Below are positions 45,601-56,883 of a stretch of 64,000 nucleotides of DNA, in pieces. Numbering within the stretch: position 1 is the first letter of the stretch; the number at the start of each line of letters is the position of its first letter. The translations under genes were made by a program, and so were the position numbers. A model generated the notes under the pieces. The model saw nothing but the letters and a program-made list of their open reading frames with translations. It had not been told where the DNA came from and ran no database searches. Source of the DNA: Nothopassalora personata (lineage: Eukaryota > Ascomycota > Dothideomycetes > Mycosphaerellales > Mycosphaerellaceae); NCBI GenBank assembly GCA_033816765.1, contig CM066293.1, positions 558,001 through 622,000 of the forward strand, given 5' to 3'.

Positions 45601-48030
45601 ATGTCGATAACGCAATCGCATTCCCTAAATGTAAGTACTCCTCTTCTCTAGTCGATTACTGGATTATACTTTCTTAACTAAGGCATACCTAATACTATAT
45701 TATAACTAGCTATATTAGTAACATCTAAGGTAACATTCTCGTAGTACTATTAGATAGCTAGTAGCAATAGTGTCGTCTCCTATTCTACGCTAGGTAACGA
45801 TAATCTGTTTACCGCGATTAACTCGTAACCCTATTTCTTCTTTAGGGTAGCTAACCCGTTTCTTCTTATAAAAGACTCGGAGATAAAATTCCCCGCTACT
45901 CCTAAGTCGATTATAACACTAGTCTTGTGTCCATTAACGATTGCTTATGTCTAGAAAACTATGTTTAATGTCGATGTATAAGCCTAAGTATTGTATAACT
46001 CCCTCCGGTCGCTTATTCCTAGGGAGCTAATCCTTTTCCCGAGTAGTATATAGTTCGCTATGCTTCGTACCTAGAGGCTTCGGCTAGAACCTATAGCCCG
46101 TTGCCCTATGTCCACACTTATAGTCTATTACGTTCCTAGATCTTCTACGTTTCTAAGTAGAGTGCGCGTACGTACTGCACTATATTGCGTAATTTATTCG
46201 ATATAAATGTTCCTAACGGTGTAAGATATCCGGTTCCTATTATTCGGCTTCCTATCGGTAGTCGTTCTATAACGGTAGTTGCTAGATTCTCGGTTATTTC
46301 TATAAGTGGGTATCCCTAGGCTATGCCTCGTAGGGTGTCGAGTGTCTTATTAAACTTAATAGAATATAGCTTCCTTCGTCCGCCTATTTTAGGTAGGAAT
46401 TCCTCGTGCCTTCTTTATAGGTAGATAATTATGTCGTATAGTTTCTTAGGTGCATCTACCGTAAAGGTAAGTTGTTCGTTATCGTCGTTAGTATCGCTCT
46501 CTTCTCCTTCGGAGGAATCTTCTTCGCTTAATTCTTCCGGATCCTGTTCTTCCTTAATAGTATCTAGCCCGGTAGTTTCTTAACTTTCTTCCTATAGTTC
46601 TAGTGACTATAATCCGTTCTATCCTAGGTCCTGATTTTCTTTATCGCTTCTATCTTCGTCGAAGTAGGATTCATCGATGTCTACTTCTCTAAGCGTAGCG
46701 TTTTGCCTATACGTCGCTCCTAGGGTTCCTCGTGGTTACTAAGGCTAATACCCTACGCCTAATTTCGCGGCGTAGTAGATTTAAGACGAGTCTTAGTAAT
46801 AGAATCGCTAATGAAGGCTTCTATAACTATTTCAAGACTCGGATTCGATCTCGTAGTCGACTCTTCGTATTATTATATTGAACTGTCGTAGTTAGTTCTT
46901 CGCATTAAATGGAATAACTACTATTTGCTACCTATAGTATCCTCCTCGTCCTTCTAAGGGGTCTAGGAGAGGCGTCGTGCTTCTATTGCTAGCTTTCTCC
47001 CCTACTCTCCGAGTATAGTCGGTATCTCCTCGAGATCTAACGCTACTCTTAGATTTACTAGTTCGGGGTTATATTATATTAAACTGCTCGCGGCGCACTA
47101 TATTCTTACCGCGGCAATCCCGTGCTATATAACCTTCCTTACTATAGGTATAGTATGTAAGTTTTCCTTTTCCTTTAAAGGGCTTCTTTCCGTAGCCCCT
47201 ACTCTTATCGATCCTTCGTCCTCGTTAGGTAATATCTAGTTCCATTAGCTATAGTCTATAGTAGGGTTAGCTTTGTCGTAAGAATTCTCCCTTCGTAACG
47301 TATCCTCCTAAGGGTCTACGGTCCGGAGCGTATCCTACTATTCCTCCTACTTTAGAGTCGTATTTCTTCTCCTAGTGTCGTTCCTAGAGCTAGTTATCGA
47401 TGTTGATCGACGCCTTTATTAGCTCTTCGAGGTTAGTAATCTATCCCCCGTGTCTTATTAACTCGTCCTTAACGGAGTCCTTAAGTCCACGTCGGAACAT
47501 AGTTATTAACGCCGTCTAGTCCTATCCGGTGATTTGTCCGTATTCTTCGAATTTAGCGGCATACTCTAAAGTAGACGTCTTCTACTTTAGGTGTTGAATG
47601 ATTCGTATGGCCTGTTGGACTTCGTTCGAGGTTCTAAAGATTAACTTTATCTTATCTTTAAAAAGGGTGTAGCTCCTAAACATTCTAGTAGGGTCTAATC
47701 GTCCTATACCTTTAAGGTATTCCTTAAGGTAAGGTTTAATCTAGTTCTACGCACTTCTACGAAGGTACGTAATAGCGAAGATAGTTCTTTTATTAGTATC
47801 GACTAGGTTGAACATAAGGTACATATCTATCTAATTGATCTAGTCGTCAAACTTAGCTCTATCTCTATAGAAGAGGTCTAGCTTAGCAGCCTTAACGTCG
47901 TTTTTCCTTAGAGTAGGCTCGTTATCGTTATTAGACTTATCGTCCTTCGTAGTAGTAGTCTGTTATAGTAGCGCACGGCGGATGCTTCCTACTTCGCTAG
48001 GGGCGGGTGTTCCCCTACTAGCTGCTTAAG
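42640..48030 (-). pseudogene. G6 gag-pol with chromodomain, RIP-inactivated
   Basis: On the minus strand the order is gag (RAKFDDWINQ near 47850), CCHC knuckle region near 47100 (YYTYSKEGYIARDC-like), protease near 45900, RT, RNase H (GRADALSRRS near 44050), integrase and chromodomain near 42700-42770 (FEVKRILDKKGQRYL, then KWKGYDELENT). Stops are of RIP type. The protein matches G1 and G4 closely, so these three copies are one family. Confidence 0.88.
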
Positions 48031-48057
48031 TAGCGCTTATCCTAAGGGCGTTCAAAG

Positions 48058-48444
48058 TGTTATTGTCTCGTTCTAGGGCTAGTCTTAGAAGAGAGATAAG
48101 TCAAGTTACGTAGCGGTATTATTCTTTAGAGAGGCTGAAGTAAGCTGAGCGAAGATAAATGATAGGAATAAGAGTTGTATTCCAATTAGTGAGATAGTAA
48201 CATGAGTTGAACGCATTAGAACTATAAGGGTTTCTAGCGTTCCTAAATACAAAGGAGATTCGCGGCGTAGAGCCTATAGCTTAGTATAATTACCTTAATT
48301 AGTCCTACTGAGCATACTGATTACACTGATTAGTCCGTGAAGTGATCAGTGTCACGTGCGTCTAGATGATTAGTATCACGTGTCTCTAAGTGATTAGTGT
48401 TTCGTGTGTCTAGTCGGGGCTGCCGTTTGGACCGAACCGTAACA
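48058..48444 (-). repeat. G6 5' LTR (type C U3)
   Basis: It is 387 bp and keeps TGTTATTGTCTCG at its left edge. U3 holds three ~23-bp repeats with TGATTAGTGTCACGTG-type units. The R start GCGTTCAACTCATG (minus strand, from 48214) and the primer-site complement at 48048-48055 are unmutated. Confidence 0.92.
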
Positions 48445-48449
48445 GTAGC

Positions 48450-49722
48450 CTACTTTAACCTTAAGACACTATAGATGGACGCCGTAAACGCGTTTCTTAA
48501 TGCCCCTATGCTATCGCTAGTATATATGTATGCCCCTAAAGGATTCAAGAAGGAAGGAAAACTTCTAAGGTGCTATAAAGCCCTTTACGGATTTAAGGAG
48601 TCCCCTCTACTATAGTATTTAGAGCTTAAAAACACCCTTAACGACCTCGGCCTATCTAAAGTTACGGACTGTCTCTTTATTAACAGGGAATTTTCAGTCC
48701 TAGTTTTCTTCTATGTAGATAATATTTGCTTCACTTAGCCCTTAAAATCCGAATTAAGAGCTAAGGAGCTTGTTTAAGGACTAACTAACAAATACGAGAT
48801 AAAGGTAATAGGACCTATTAAATGGTTCTACGGGATTTACATTACTCGCAATCGTCAACAGCGGATCCTTAAACTTAACTAGAAGGCCTATATCGAGAAG
48901 ATTAGTTATCGCTACGGTATCTCAAGACCGGAGAAGAGGATTGAAACTCCCCTACTAGGGGGATATGTCGGCCTTAGAAATGAACTTTAGGCTACTACGG
49001 AAGAGATTAACGTTTATAGGTCCTAAGTAGGATCGGTAAACTTTGCAGTAGTAGAAACGCGCCCTAATATATCCTTTTTAGTCTCTCTTCTTTCTTAGCA
49101 CCTAACTAACCCTATAAAGGAGGCTCTTAGGGCAGTGAGACACTTGATTCAATACCTTCTCTACACTACGGATTATTCGATTAAGTACTACGGCCTACCT
49201 AAATCCTCGGACTCAACGCTACTAGAATTCTATAGGGCCTTAGATGCCTCATTTACCGACGATAAGGAAACTCGTAGATTAAGTAAGGCCTTTATCTTTT
49301 TCCTTTTTAAGGGGATTATCGACTAGAGAGTAGTTAAGTAGGGAATAGTTACGAAATCAAGTACTAAATTAGAGCTGTATACCCTTAGTTACGCCGCCTT
49401 AGAGGTCCTATGATAGGATAGGCTTTTTAGTGCAGTTACCCTTAAATTAGAGAATCGGATACTGCTATTCTATAATAACTAGCAGACTATAAGGATTGTT
49501 AAGACCCTAAATGGCAGAATTGATACTAAGATAAGGCATGTAGACGTCTAACAATACTAGCTTAGGGAATAGTACCAAGTAGGACGTCTTGAAATTAGCT
49601 AGATAAGGACATAGGAGATGGCCGCGGACGGTCTAACTAAGGTCCTAACTCCTTAACAGCACTAGCGGTTTGTTAATTACCTTAATTTAGGAGATTAGCA
49701 AACAGGCATACCCTCGCTTTAA
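48450..49722 (+). pseudogene. C1 pol, 3' part (RT and RNase H)
   Basis: The copia RT resumes after G6 with LQMDAVNAFLNA, then CYKALYGFKESPLL and FFYVDNICF, the catalytic YVDD box with the second Asp now Asn. RNase H follows with DASFTDD and ends near AADGLTKVLT. The stop is TAA 49720-49722. Right after it GCTGGGGGTG resembles the purine tract found before the 3' LTR at 51701-51709, so the sequence between may be an addition. Confidence 0.85.
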
Positions 49723-49916
49723 TAGCTGGGGGTGCTATCTTCACTTCACTTCTAAAATGAACACTCGTAATTCATTTAGCTAGGGGCTAAGGATACCCTA
49801 CCTTTACAACTAGAGAGGACTAAAGGACTTCTAAGAATAATATAAGGCCCATAACTCGTAGCAAAGCTTACCTAACGGTCATACGCACTAATGACGCAAT
49901 AACCTCACATGCTTAG

Positions 49917-50678
49917 AGTCGTCCTATAGAGAGCGCCTTCACGCGGCGGACGACGTAAGTATCTTCGTTACGACGAAGAGAAACTAAGACTCTCTCTCTC
50001 GAAAAATACAAGCCTACTCGACTCGAAACAAGAAAAGACAGGTCGGACGAACCGAACGAACGAGATACGCTCAAAATCTACAAACAAGAACTCCGGAACT
50101 GCGAGAAGGGAAAGCGACGTACATAGCGTACACGTCGCTCGAACAACGAAGGCGCTGTCTACCTGTCGTCCCGGCAAACCACGTAAACTGCCGGCTGGAA
50201 CCAAGAGAGGCGTTTAGGGGCGCAAACCACGTATACTGCACGGCTGGAACCAAGAGAGGCCGAGGGGGGGACGACAGCGAGGCCACTGCGACCGAGGAGC
50301 TACACTCGAGACCGGAGAACGCGACTGGATTGAAACAGAGGCAACGGGTGTTTCTTGGGATTTTGCTCGGTGCGTACGGGTACGGCCGGCTTGGCTTTTT
50401 AAAACAAGAACGAGACACGGGCGCAAAACTTGTCTCGCCCGGGGCAAGGCGACAAACCGCAATTCTCGACAAGACACGACTACCGGGTACGCGCGTACTA
50501 CGCCGCAATATATTCGATTTACGGTTCGAATAGCGAGCGTTGCTCGCATCTTTTAAGGAGTTTTTACGTCCGGGGTACGACGGGGCTTTTCTCCTTCTCT
50601 CAAATTTTGGTCTCGTTCTCGAGACCCGTGTTGCATAGTCTTTGACTCAAATAGCACGTTAATGGAATAATCAATCAA
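49917..50678 (+). mobile_element. N2: SINE-like non-LTR retroposon, copy 2
   Basis: It is 762 bp, flanked by the 12-bp TSD TCACATGCTTAG (49905-49916 and 50679-50690). Sense is plus: head AGTCGTCCTATAG, tail AATAATCAATCAATCA. It is inverted relative to N1, 28 kb away. The longest reading frames of the two copies translate identically, and I see no difference except a shorter tail. Both copies start at the same head base, so this is a defined element rather than a randomly 5'-truncated LINE. It contains a tandem ~48-bp imperfect repeat (GCAAACCACGTA...CTGGAACCAAGAGAGGC) at about 50172-50266. Confidence 0.82.
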
Positions 50679-50789
50679 TCACATGCTTAGCGCGAATATA
50701 GCCTATATCTAATTTCTTAATCCTTCTAGCAACCCTCTCTTTTATAATCCACTTCGCACCGCCGTTAATCTCCTCACTAGGTAGCCCCT

Positions 50790-51702
50790 TAGCTTAGTTA
50801 GTTACCCTTTAACTACTATACTAGGGTACGACTACATCCTAGAACACTAGAACATAAGCATTAGAACCCTTAAAATAGAGCCCATTTTAGAAGTTAAGAC
50901 ACCTATACCACTTAATTTAGGTCTAGTCGAGCCTAAGAACGCGCTACCTCCACTAACCATACCTAAAGAAGAACCCTCAAACCCTAGAAACAAGTCCTCT
51001 ATGTCTATTAAAGAATTCTAACGACTCCTTAAGGCGAGCTAGGAGATGGGCTACGAGTCCGACACTAAGCCGTACAGTGGCCTAAGAAAGAAGTACGGGG
51101 TAAAGAAGACCCCTATAAAAGAGGTATTAGAGGAGAAGCAAAAGGCTTAGAATAAGGCGCATAAGGACTCTAAGTAGAAGAGCTAACTCCGAAACTACGT
51201 CTATAGGTCACTTAGTACCCTCGCTAAAGGACGAAAACCTCGCCTCCCTAAATTTAACCTTAGAGAGAAAAATGAGGCCTTTAAGCCTATCCTTGGACTT
51301 ATTAAGCAATTCTTAGGCATCCGTAGCGACCTTAGTCACGATTCTAGGGTAGAAATCAGTAAGCAGTCCCTAGATTAGTATAAGAGTACTACTCTAGGAA
51401 ATAAGGATTATATACCTACCTATAACATTAATAACCTCACTAAGCTGCTTTAGGGTATTTAATAGAGCATAATCAAGTCTACTCTAAAGAAGGGAATAGC
51501 CTCTAAGAAGAGAGAGGCACCCTAAGACGAAGAAACTAATAAAGAGGAAACCCCGAAAAAGAAGATAAAGGGTACTCTTACTAGTTAGGAGGGAGTTATC
51601 GAAGACCTTATCTATAAAGTTAAGGATAACATAAACAAGGTTATAAAGGATATAAAGGTCCTTAGCGCCAAGATTACTCTACTTAGTTCCTATGTAGAGT
51701 AA
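50790..51702 (+). pseudogene. C1 accessory ORF downstream of pol, unknown function
   Basis: A frame of about 300 codons lies between N2 and the 3' LTR, broken only by RIP-type TAG/TAA, with TAA at 51700-51702. It is Lys/Glu-rich with predicted helices (AFKPILGLIKQFLGIRSDL, DKVIKDIKVL-like end) and a basic stretch, ETPKKKIKG, that could be nuclear-targeting. I do not recognise a family. Most copia elements have a single gag-pol ORF and nothing here. The start is not clear. Confidence 0.6.
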
Positions 51703-51709
51703 GGGGGTG

Positions 51710-51958
51710 TGTAAAGCGCCAGGATAATGCATGGGTAGCAGGTTTTAAGGGTGACATAACCTGATTAAGTATAGTAATTACTTGTTCTTAGGAAATGAGA
51801 TTAGGCACCTAAATTACAGGGATTAAGGGCCTCTTATTAAAAGAAGACTTATATAAGCACCTTAAGGGTGCCACTACTTGTAATAAACATGGTTTTTCAT
51901 ACCCTGATTTCCAGACTTAATACCCTAGTTCCAAACTTCCATCTCCACTAGTTTCACA
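51710..51958 (+). repeat. C1 3' LTR
   Basis: It is 249 bp, starts TGTAAAGCGCCAGG and ends AGTTTCACA, preceded by the purine tract AAGGGGGTG. It is less mutated than the 5' LTR and lies closest to the host gene. Confidence 0.94.
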
Positions 51959-52137
51959 GGTGCTTTGCGTCTTGAACTCTAAGCAGAGCGCCAAGCACTG
52001 TCCCGCATGAACCTTGTCCGCTAGCTCGTGCCCGAGTCCCAGCTCTCGGACGCGATCCACTGTTCACCACATGCGCGGAAGTCTGTAGCTCACGTTCACT
52101 TGTCGATTACGTGTTGTACAGGTCAATCTCACCAGCC
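51959..52137 (+). promoter_or_regulatory. Short upstream region of the HIRIP3-like gene, next to C1
   Basis: Only 179 bp of unmutated host DNA separate C1 from the ATG. The host sequence continues on the other side of C1 at 37802-37857, then meets the mariner copy. The original promoter has thus been pushed about 14 kb away. No TATA box is evident. Confidence 0.6.
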
Positions 52138-53513
52138 ATGTCCGACTCCGAGCTCTCGGACCCGACGAGGATACCCACGGCCACAGCCATTGAAGATTCC
52201 CTCAAGCAAGCAGTACGCGACCTTCAGAAGAGTGGTGAAGACATCACTATCAACAATGCCCGCAGACTGGCAGCGGAAGCGTTAGATCTGCCAGAGGATT
52301 TCTTGAAGCAGGGGGAATGGAAGGGAAAGAGCAAGGACATCGTTACATTAGCTGCAGAGGAGGACGAGGAACCAGAATCTTCAAAGAAACCGACGAAGCC
52401 TACTCCTAAGCCAAAAGCAAAGCCTGCCACGAAAGCGGGAAAGAAGCGCAAGTCCGACGACGGAGACGAGGAGGAAGAGACCAATAAATCTCGTCGGCGA
52501 AGGAAGGCTGCTAAAGTCGAGTCAGAGGATGACGCATCAGAGCCAGAACCAGAGGCAGAGGACGATGAATCGGCGTTCGAGCAGGAAGAGGAGGCAAAGC
52601 CGAAGAAGCAGGCGACAAAAAAGCCTGCCAAGAAGCCTGTCCCGAAGAAGGCCAAGAAGGTCGCAGAGATAGTCGAAAGTGAGGACGAGGAGGAAGAGCG
52701 TGCGGTCGGCAAGTCCGCGCAAAAGGTGTGTTGCAAGCTGCTGTGGGCCTCTTGTTAGTGCTGTGCAATGGCTCGGCAGGCTAGGGATCTTGAACTGGTA
52801 TGGCCTTTGAGGTGTCGGCTAATACGTTCGGTCAATAGGTCGAAACGGAGAATGAAGAGGACGAAGTAGCGCAAGCAGACAAGTCCACGAAGGATGATAC
52901 GAGCGAACTCTCTGATGTGCCGGAGAAGGTGTCAGAACAACTTTCGAAAGCCAATGACAAGCCTGCTGCACCGGAAGACGACGACAGCGACATGTCAGTT
53001 GTCATTGACGAGCCACCCAAGAAGAAGCGCCAGAAGAAGAAGGAGGCAGGATCGAAAGCAAAGCCTACCGCCAAAGAAACGAAAGCGAAGGCAATCAAAG
53101 CCAAGCCGGCAAAGAAAGAGCTCTCAGCAGATGAGGAGGAGGTCAAGCGTCTGCAAGGTTGGCTTGTGAAGTGCGGCTTGAGAAAGATGTGGCATCGTGA
53201 GCTGGCCAACTGCTCAACAGACAAAGCGAAGATCAAACACCTGAAGGGCATGCTTGAGCATGCCGGCATGACAGGCAGATACAGCAATGAGAAGGCGCAG
53301 AAGATCAAAGATCAGAGGGAGCTGGCTGCTGAGCTGGAGGCTGTTAAAGAGTACGATGAGAAGTGGGGACAGAGTGAAGGGGATGATAACGGCAAAGACG
53401 AGGAGGACGAGGATGAGAATGCTGGGAATACCAAACGCGATGAGCCGCCGAAGAGGAGGCTGCCAAAGGGTCTGATCGACTTCGGCGACAGTGGAGACGA
53501 CGGTAGTGATTGA
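52138..53513 (+). CDS. HIRIP3/DEK_C-like chromatin protein
   Basis: There are two exons, 52138-52725 and 52839-53513, with a 113-bp GT-AG intron in phase 0, giving 420 aa. The start MSDSELSD is preferred to an upstream Met nine codons earlier because it opens the conserved N-terminal domain. Residues ~15-60 (EDSLKQAVRDLQKSG, ARRLAAEALDLPEDFL) resemble the DEK_C-type winged helix. The middle is a long acidic and Lys-rich, probably disordered linker. Residues ~290-370 (VKRLQGWLVKCGLRKMW, HLKGMLEHAGMTGRYS) match the HIRIP3 C-terminal domain, whose relatives bind histones H2A/H2B through an acidic CHZ-type tail; an acidic tail (KDEEDEDENAG) follows. It is probably a nuclear histone chaperone. Homology is clear; function is inferred. 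Confidence 0.85.
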
Positions 53514-53847
53514 GCATGTGATGTATGATACCAAGCTGGCTAGCGATGTGAATGGCTGATATGTAATGAAGCTGATGCAGCACGTGAAAATGAATGCATA
53601 ACAGAAACGGTGCACGGACCTATAGCTTATCACGTTTGAAGACGTTGAGCAGAGCACCGCGAGGTTTCGGAGCGATCATTTCTCGATCGAAGGTGCAAAC
53701 TGGGTCGATCGTGTAAATGCTGCAGAGAGTACTGGCGAGGATGTGCTTGGATGCGTTCGCGACACGTCATGCCCATGCAAGAGATGACTGGTGAGATGAG
53801 CATCGGCCTCGAGGAATGTGAAGTATGGGAGTGTACGACATTCATCG
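53514..53847. other. Convergent intergenic region
   Basis: This is 334 bp between the stops of two convergent genes. I see no coding or repeat feature; it should hold both 3' UTRs. Confidence 0.6.
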
Positions 53848-55214
53848 CTAAGCAATCTTGATTCTGGCATCCACAAATATCGACCTCATCACGGCCTTGG
53901 CCATCAAGAATAGCTCCAGCAACCAGAACGCGACCAGCAGTATAATCATCGCCACAGAGACCCAAAGGACCCCTTCGCTCTCAAACTCTTGCCCAAGATA
54001 GACTGTCGAGATCGTCCACCCAACGTTCGGGAAAATCAGCGCCCAAGCAGTATTCGTGAACTGCACATTCAGCTTCCACTTCCCATGCTCATCTCTCTTG
54101 ACCAACCCCACCACATTTGCCAACAATGCCAGTCCAAACACCCAGAAAGAGAACACCCACATAAACACCCCGACCCACGTCGCCACGACCACCAAGATTT
54201 CCTTCCCCATAGGATGCGTGGCGAAATATCCATACCCCACCGGCGCGCCCCTCGCAATCCCCATCAACGCCACGATCGTGAACCCACTCGTCCCCACCAT
54301 GATGAACAATCCACTCCTCACCTTCGGCGCTGGCCACCCCTTCTCCAAAAGATTCGCCATAGTAAGCGTCAAAAACATCGTACACACAATCCATCCCAAC
54401 CCCTGATACCCCACTCCCGCCACCATGATTGAGACTCGATAATGCTCCGGCTGGGACCCCACAACCGCAGCAGCGACAGTCCCCGTCAGCATAGCGTTGA
54501 GAATAAGAATAAACATCGGCGGCGCAAACGCGATAGCCGAGAAAGGCGTGAACCTCGAAATGACAAGCACATGCACCACCGTGACCAAAATACTGCACGC
54601 CGCATAAATCCAAAAACACACCCTCACCGCCGTAATCAACCACTCCCCCGAATGCGGCACGCCATACCGTTGCATGTTAATGACATGCGTCGCAGCCGAA
54701 AGCCAGAAAGATCCAAAGAAGAAGCACTCCGGCGGGTTCGTAAAGCACCTCTTGATCGTTGACGGATTGGCGTACCAGCGCAGGGCCATGAGGAATGTAA
54801 AGAAGAGCCAGAGGCCGAGGTTGAAGATGGAGATTATCACGCCGATTGTTTCCAGACCGTGGAATTGTTTGGGACATTCGGAGAGCAGGGCGGCGATGCC
54901 GCCGGTGGATTGCGTGCAGGTGAACCAGGACCAGGTGAAGCTCAAGGCAGAGTAGGTCAGCCTATGTGAATCAGAGAGAAGGGCCAGCAGCCATGAGCGT
55001 TGTGAGTGTGGCTCAGGTGTTGCACTATGGCTATTGTACCTGGGCTTACTCACTGATCTTTGAGCCAGAGCGCAAAGGGAAGGCGGTGTTTGAGGCCTTC
55101 GTTGGAGGGCTCGGATTTGCGGTGGCCATTGCTGTTGGCGTTTTCTTGATGTGGAGTAGTACTGCCATTCGGTGGCCCAGATTTGGTCACCGAGTCGAAG
55201 GAGTCGTCTGACAT
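53848..55214 (-). CDS. Malic acid/C4-dicarboxylate transporter, TDT family (Mae1-like)
   Basis: Two exons on the minus strand, 55214-55054 and 54961-53848, are joined over a 92-bp intron (GTGAGT...CATAG, phase 2), giving 424 aa. Splicing yields HRLPFALWLKDQLTYSALS and then FTWSWFTCTQSTGG, the typical TM1 entry of the family. About ten hydrophobic segments follow, as in the TehA/SLAC1 fold, with PPECFFFGSFWLSAATHV, RVCFWIYAACSI, VGYQGLGWI and NTAWALIFPNVGW. The length matches S. pombe Mae1 (438 aa). It would sit in the plasma membrane and move malate or related acids with protons. SSU1-type sulfite pumps are related, but the STGGIA entry and FWLSAATH segment fit Mae1 better. The substrate is inferred. 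Confidence 0.85.
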
Positions 55215-55992
55215 TTTGAGGTGCTGGGATGTTGACTTTCGTTATCGTTGCTTCATGCTGTTCTACTCTGTTGATGTTGTCGCGTTCTGATAATAGTATG
55301 GATTCCACGTGAAGTCGAACACAGAACAAAGCTTCATCAAATCTTCGCTGGAGCGAAGGAAAGAGGCTGAATCTCACTGGAAAGCTTGGCCATAATATCA
55401 ACGTGATGACGAGAGAGGTACAGCGCGACTATTTGCTGGCCAACCGCTCAAGCAGACGTCATGTAAAGGATGTGAAGTCTAAAGAAAGTATGGAAGACGG
55501 CACATGAATGTGGGGTGTTGCAGCTACTGTACAGCATAACATGCCGAAGCCGAAGCTGACTGGCACGATGGCTTCATCTTTCCTGTTCTGTATCTATTTA
55601 TCGAAATGATGGTTCTTTCGCAGCAGGACGATGATGATGTGGGAGCACATTGACACTCGAGCGGAGTGATCAGCGCGGGCTGAGAATGTGGCCGCGCGAT
55701 CCCACCTCAGCTACGCGATTTTGCGGGCACATTCCCATATTGTGTGGCGTCGTAATGAGCTTCATACCGCAGATGCGCCAGTCTCCATAGAATCGCTTGC
55801 TGGCGACTTGGGAGAGTCGTGTTGCAGAAAGTCCTGATGCCTCGTGCTGTTCGCATAGCGTCGCTCGGTGTGGACGGCATTGAATTGTTGCCTCAAGATC
55901 GATCGTCCTAAGGGTAGCTGCTCTACAGACTGTCCAAATGCAGGTTCTGTGTCTGGGAGGCGTAGACGCTGGAGGGTTCCCTCGTGACTACC
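55215..55992. other. Intergenic region upstream of the transporter
   Basis: This is 778 bp between the transporter ATG and the GPN3 stop. It must hold the transporter promoter and the GPN3 3' UTR. There is no coding sequence or repeat I can support. Confidence 0.55.
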
Positions 55993-56883
55993 TCAAACCA
56001 TATCTGTGTCTCCAAGATCGTCGTTTGGCTCTTTCGGCTCTTGTGCTTCATGGAACTGAATGGCATCGTCAATGTAGCTGAGCACTGCTCCGACGCTGTC
56101 TTCGTCCTGTGCATCGAGCTTCAAAAAGGACACCAAACTGAAGTCATCGATCAGCTGGCCAACTGCTTGGTTGAGTCTCGCGAAAGATGTTCCAGTCATG
56201 ATATCCTTGACATGATCAGCGTCATGGTTGTCCAAGTCCTCCTTGAACTCATAGACAAGCCCGCTCTCCGGCGCATCTTGCAACAAGCTGGTATCTGGAT
56301 CGATGAATCGCTTCAGCTCTTTCCTTGCGACTTGCCCCTTCACTTGGTCCATCTTGCTCAGAATGTTCACATGAGGCAACTCCAACATGATCATGGCACT
56401 CATCGCGCTGAGAGTACCGGAGAAGAACTTTGCGCGATCGACGATGAAGGAGCTCTCGAGGAGATACGCTGCGCACATGCTGATGTTGAGGCTTCCTCTG
56501 GTGAGATGGTGGATCAGCTGAGGCACGATCGGCACATGCGTGTATAATTCGATTTGGCCAGGCATGTCGATGATGATCAAGTATTCTTCGGTCACGCTTT
56601 CCAGCGGATCTGTCAAGAAGTCGAGATTCTCCATGAGGAACTCGAAGCAGTAGATGAGACCACCGTTCGGGCCCAGGTGCAACTCTTCCATGACATCCTC
56701 GAGGGAGATGAGATCCTTGATGTCGACGTCGGGCTCGTACGCGAAGTCTTCGGCGGCCGGGTCGAGGTTGATGTAGAAACATGATCGGCGGTTGTTCTTG
56801 AGATGCTGTATCATGGCGGTGCAGAAAGTCGTCTTGCCCGCGCCGGCAGGGCCCATGACGATGGTGCCATATTTGGATCCCAT
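55993..56883 (-). CDS. GPN3: GPN-loop GTPase 3
   Basis: A single exon of 296 aa. Residues 9-17 are the P-loop (GPAGAGKTT). The Gly-Pro-Asn insertion that names the family is at LGPNGGLIYC (about residue 72). DMPGQIE is the G3 motif, NILSKMD the G4 motif with Lys and Asp, and the C-terminal helices match GPN3. The protein works with GPN1 in cytoplasmic assembly and nuclear import of RNA polymerase II. Length agrees with yeast Gpn3 (272 aa) and human GPN3 (284 aa). The start at MGSKYGTIVMG is unambiguous. GPN2 is the alternative, but this sequence lacks its longer C-terminus. Confidence 0.93.
   Translation of the reverse strand: MGSKYGTIVMGPAGAGKTTFCTAMIQHLKNNRRSCFYINLDPAAEDFAYEPDVDIKDLISLEDVMEELHLGPNGGLIYCFEFLMENLDFLTDPLESVTEEYLIIIDMPGQIELYTHVPIVPQLIHHLTRGSLNISMCAAYLLESSFIVDRAKFFSGTLSAMSAMIMLELPHVNILSKMDQVKGQVARKELKRFIDPDTSLLQDAPESGLVYEFKEDLDNHDADHVKDIMTGTSFARLNQAVGQLIDDFSLVSFLKLDAQDEDSVGAVLSYIDDAIQFHEAQEPKEPNDDLGDTDMV

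Larger units (their letters stand above)
41560..48444 (-). mobile_element. G6: full-length chromovirus nested in C1, minus strand
   Basis: It is bounded by TSD GTAGC (41555-41559 and 48445-48449), with two 387-bp LTRs. On the minus strand, gag (about 48030-46450) and pol with C-terminal chromodomain (about 46450-42640) are collinear with G1. On the plus strand, between pol and the 3' LTR, lies the accessory ORF 42038-42595. No tRNA-like unit is seen. RIP-type stops occur throughout; no indels were noticed. It is the most complete intact-length chromovirus here (6885 bp). Confidence 0.93.
37858..51958 (+). mobile_element. C1: Ty1/copia element, carrying nested G6 and N2
   Basis: It is bounded by TSD GGTGC (37853-37857 and 51959-51963), with two 249-bp LTRs. 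Removing G6 (with its TSD) and N2 leaves about 6.4 kb. The order is LTR, tRNA-Met-type PBS, gag, protease, integrase, RT, RNase H, a separate downstream ORF and LTR, the protease-integrase-RT order of copia. Its two LTRs differ at about 15 positions, all transitions and nearly all at CA/TG. It sits in the upstream region of the HIRIP3-like gene. Confidence 0.93.

Noticed and set aside
52224..52736. 170-codon minus-strand frame in the HIRIP3-like gene
   Set aside because: It is a mirror of the Lys/Glu-rich sense frame (Ser/Phe runs). The plus-strand gene has a good intron and homology.
54089..54643. 184-codon minus-strand frame overlapping the transporter
   Set aside because: It is a shadow frame of the transporter with no homology I recognise.
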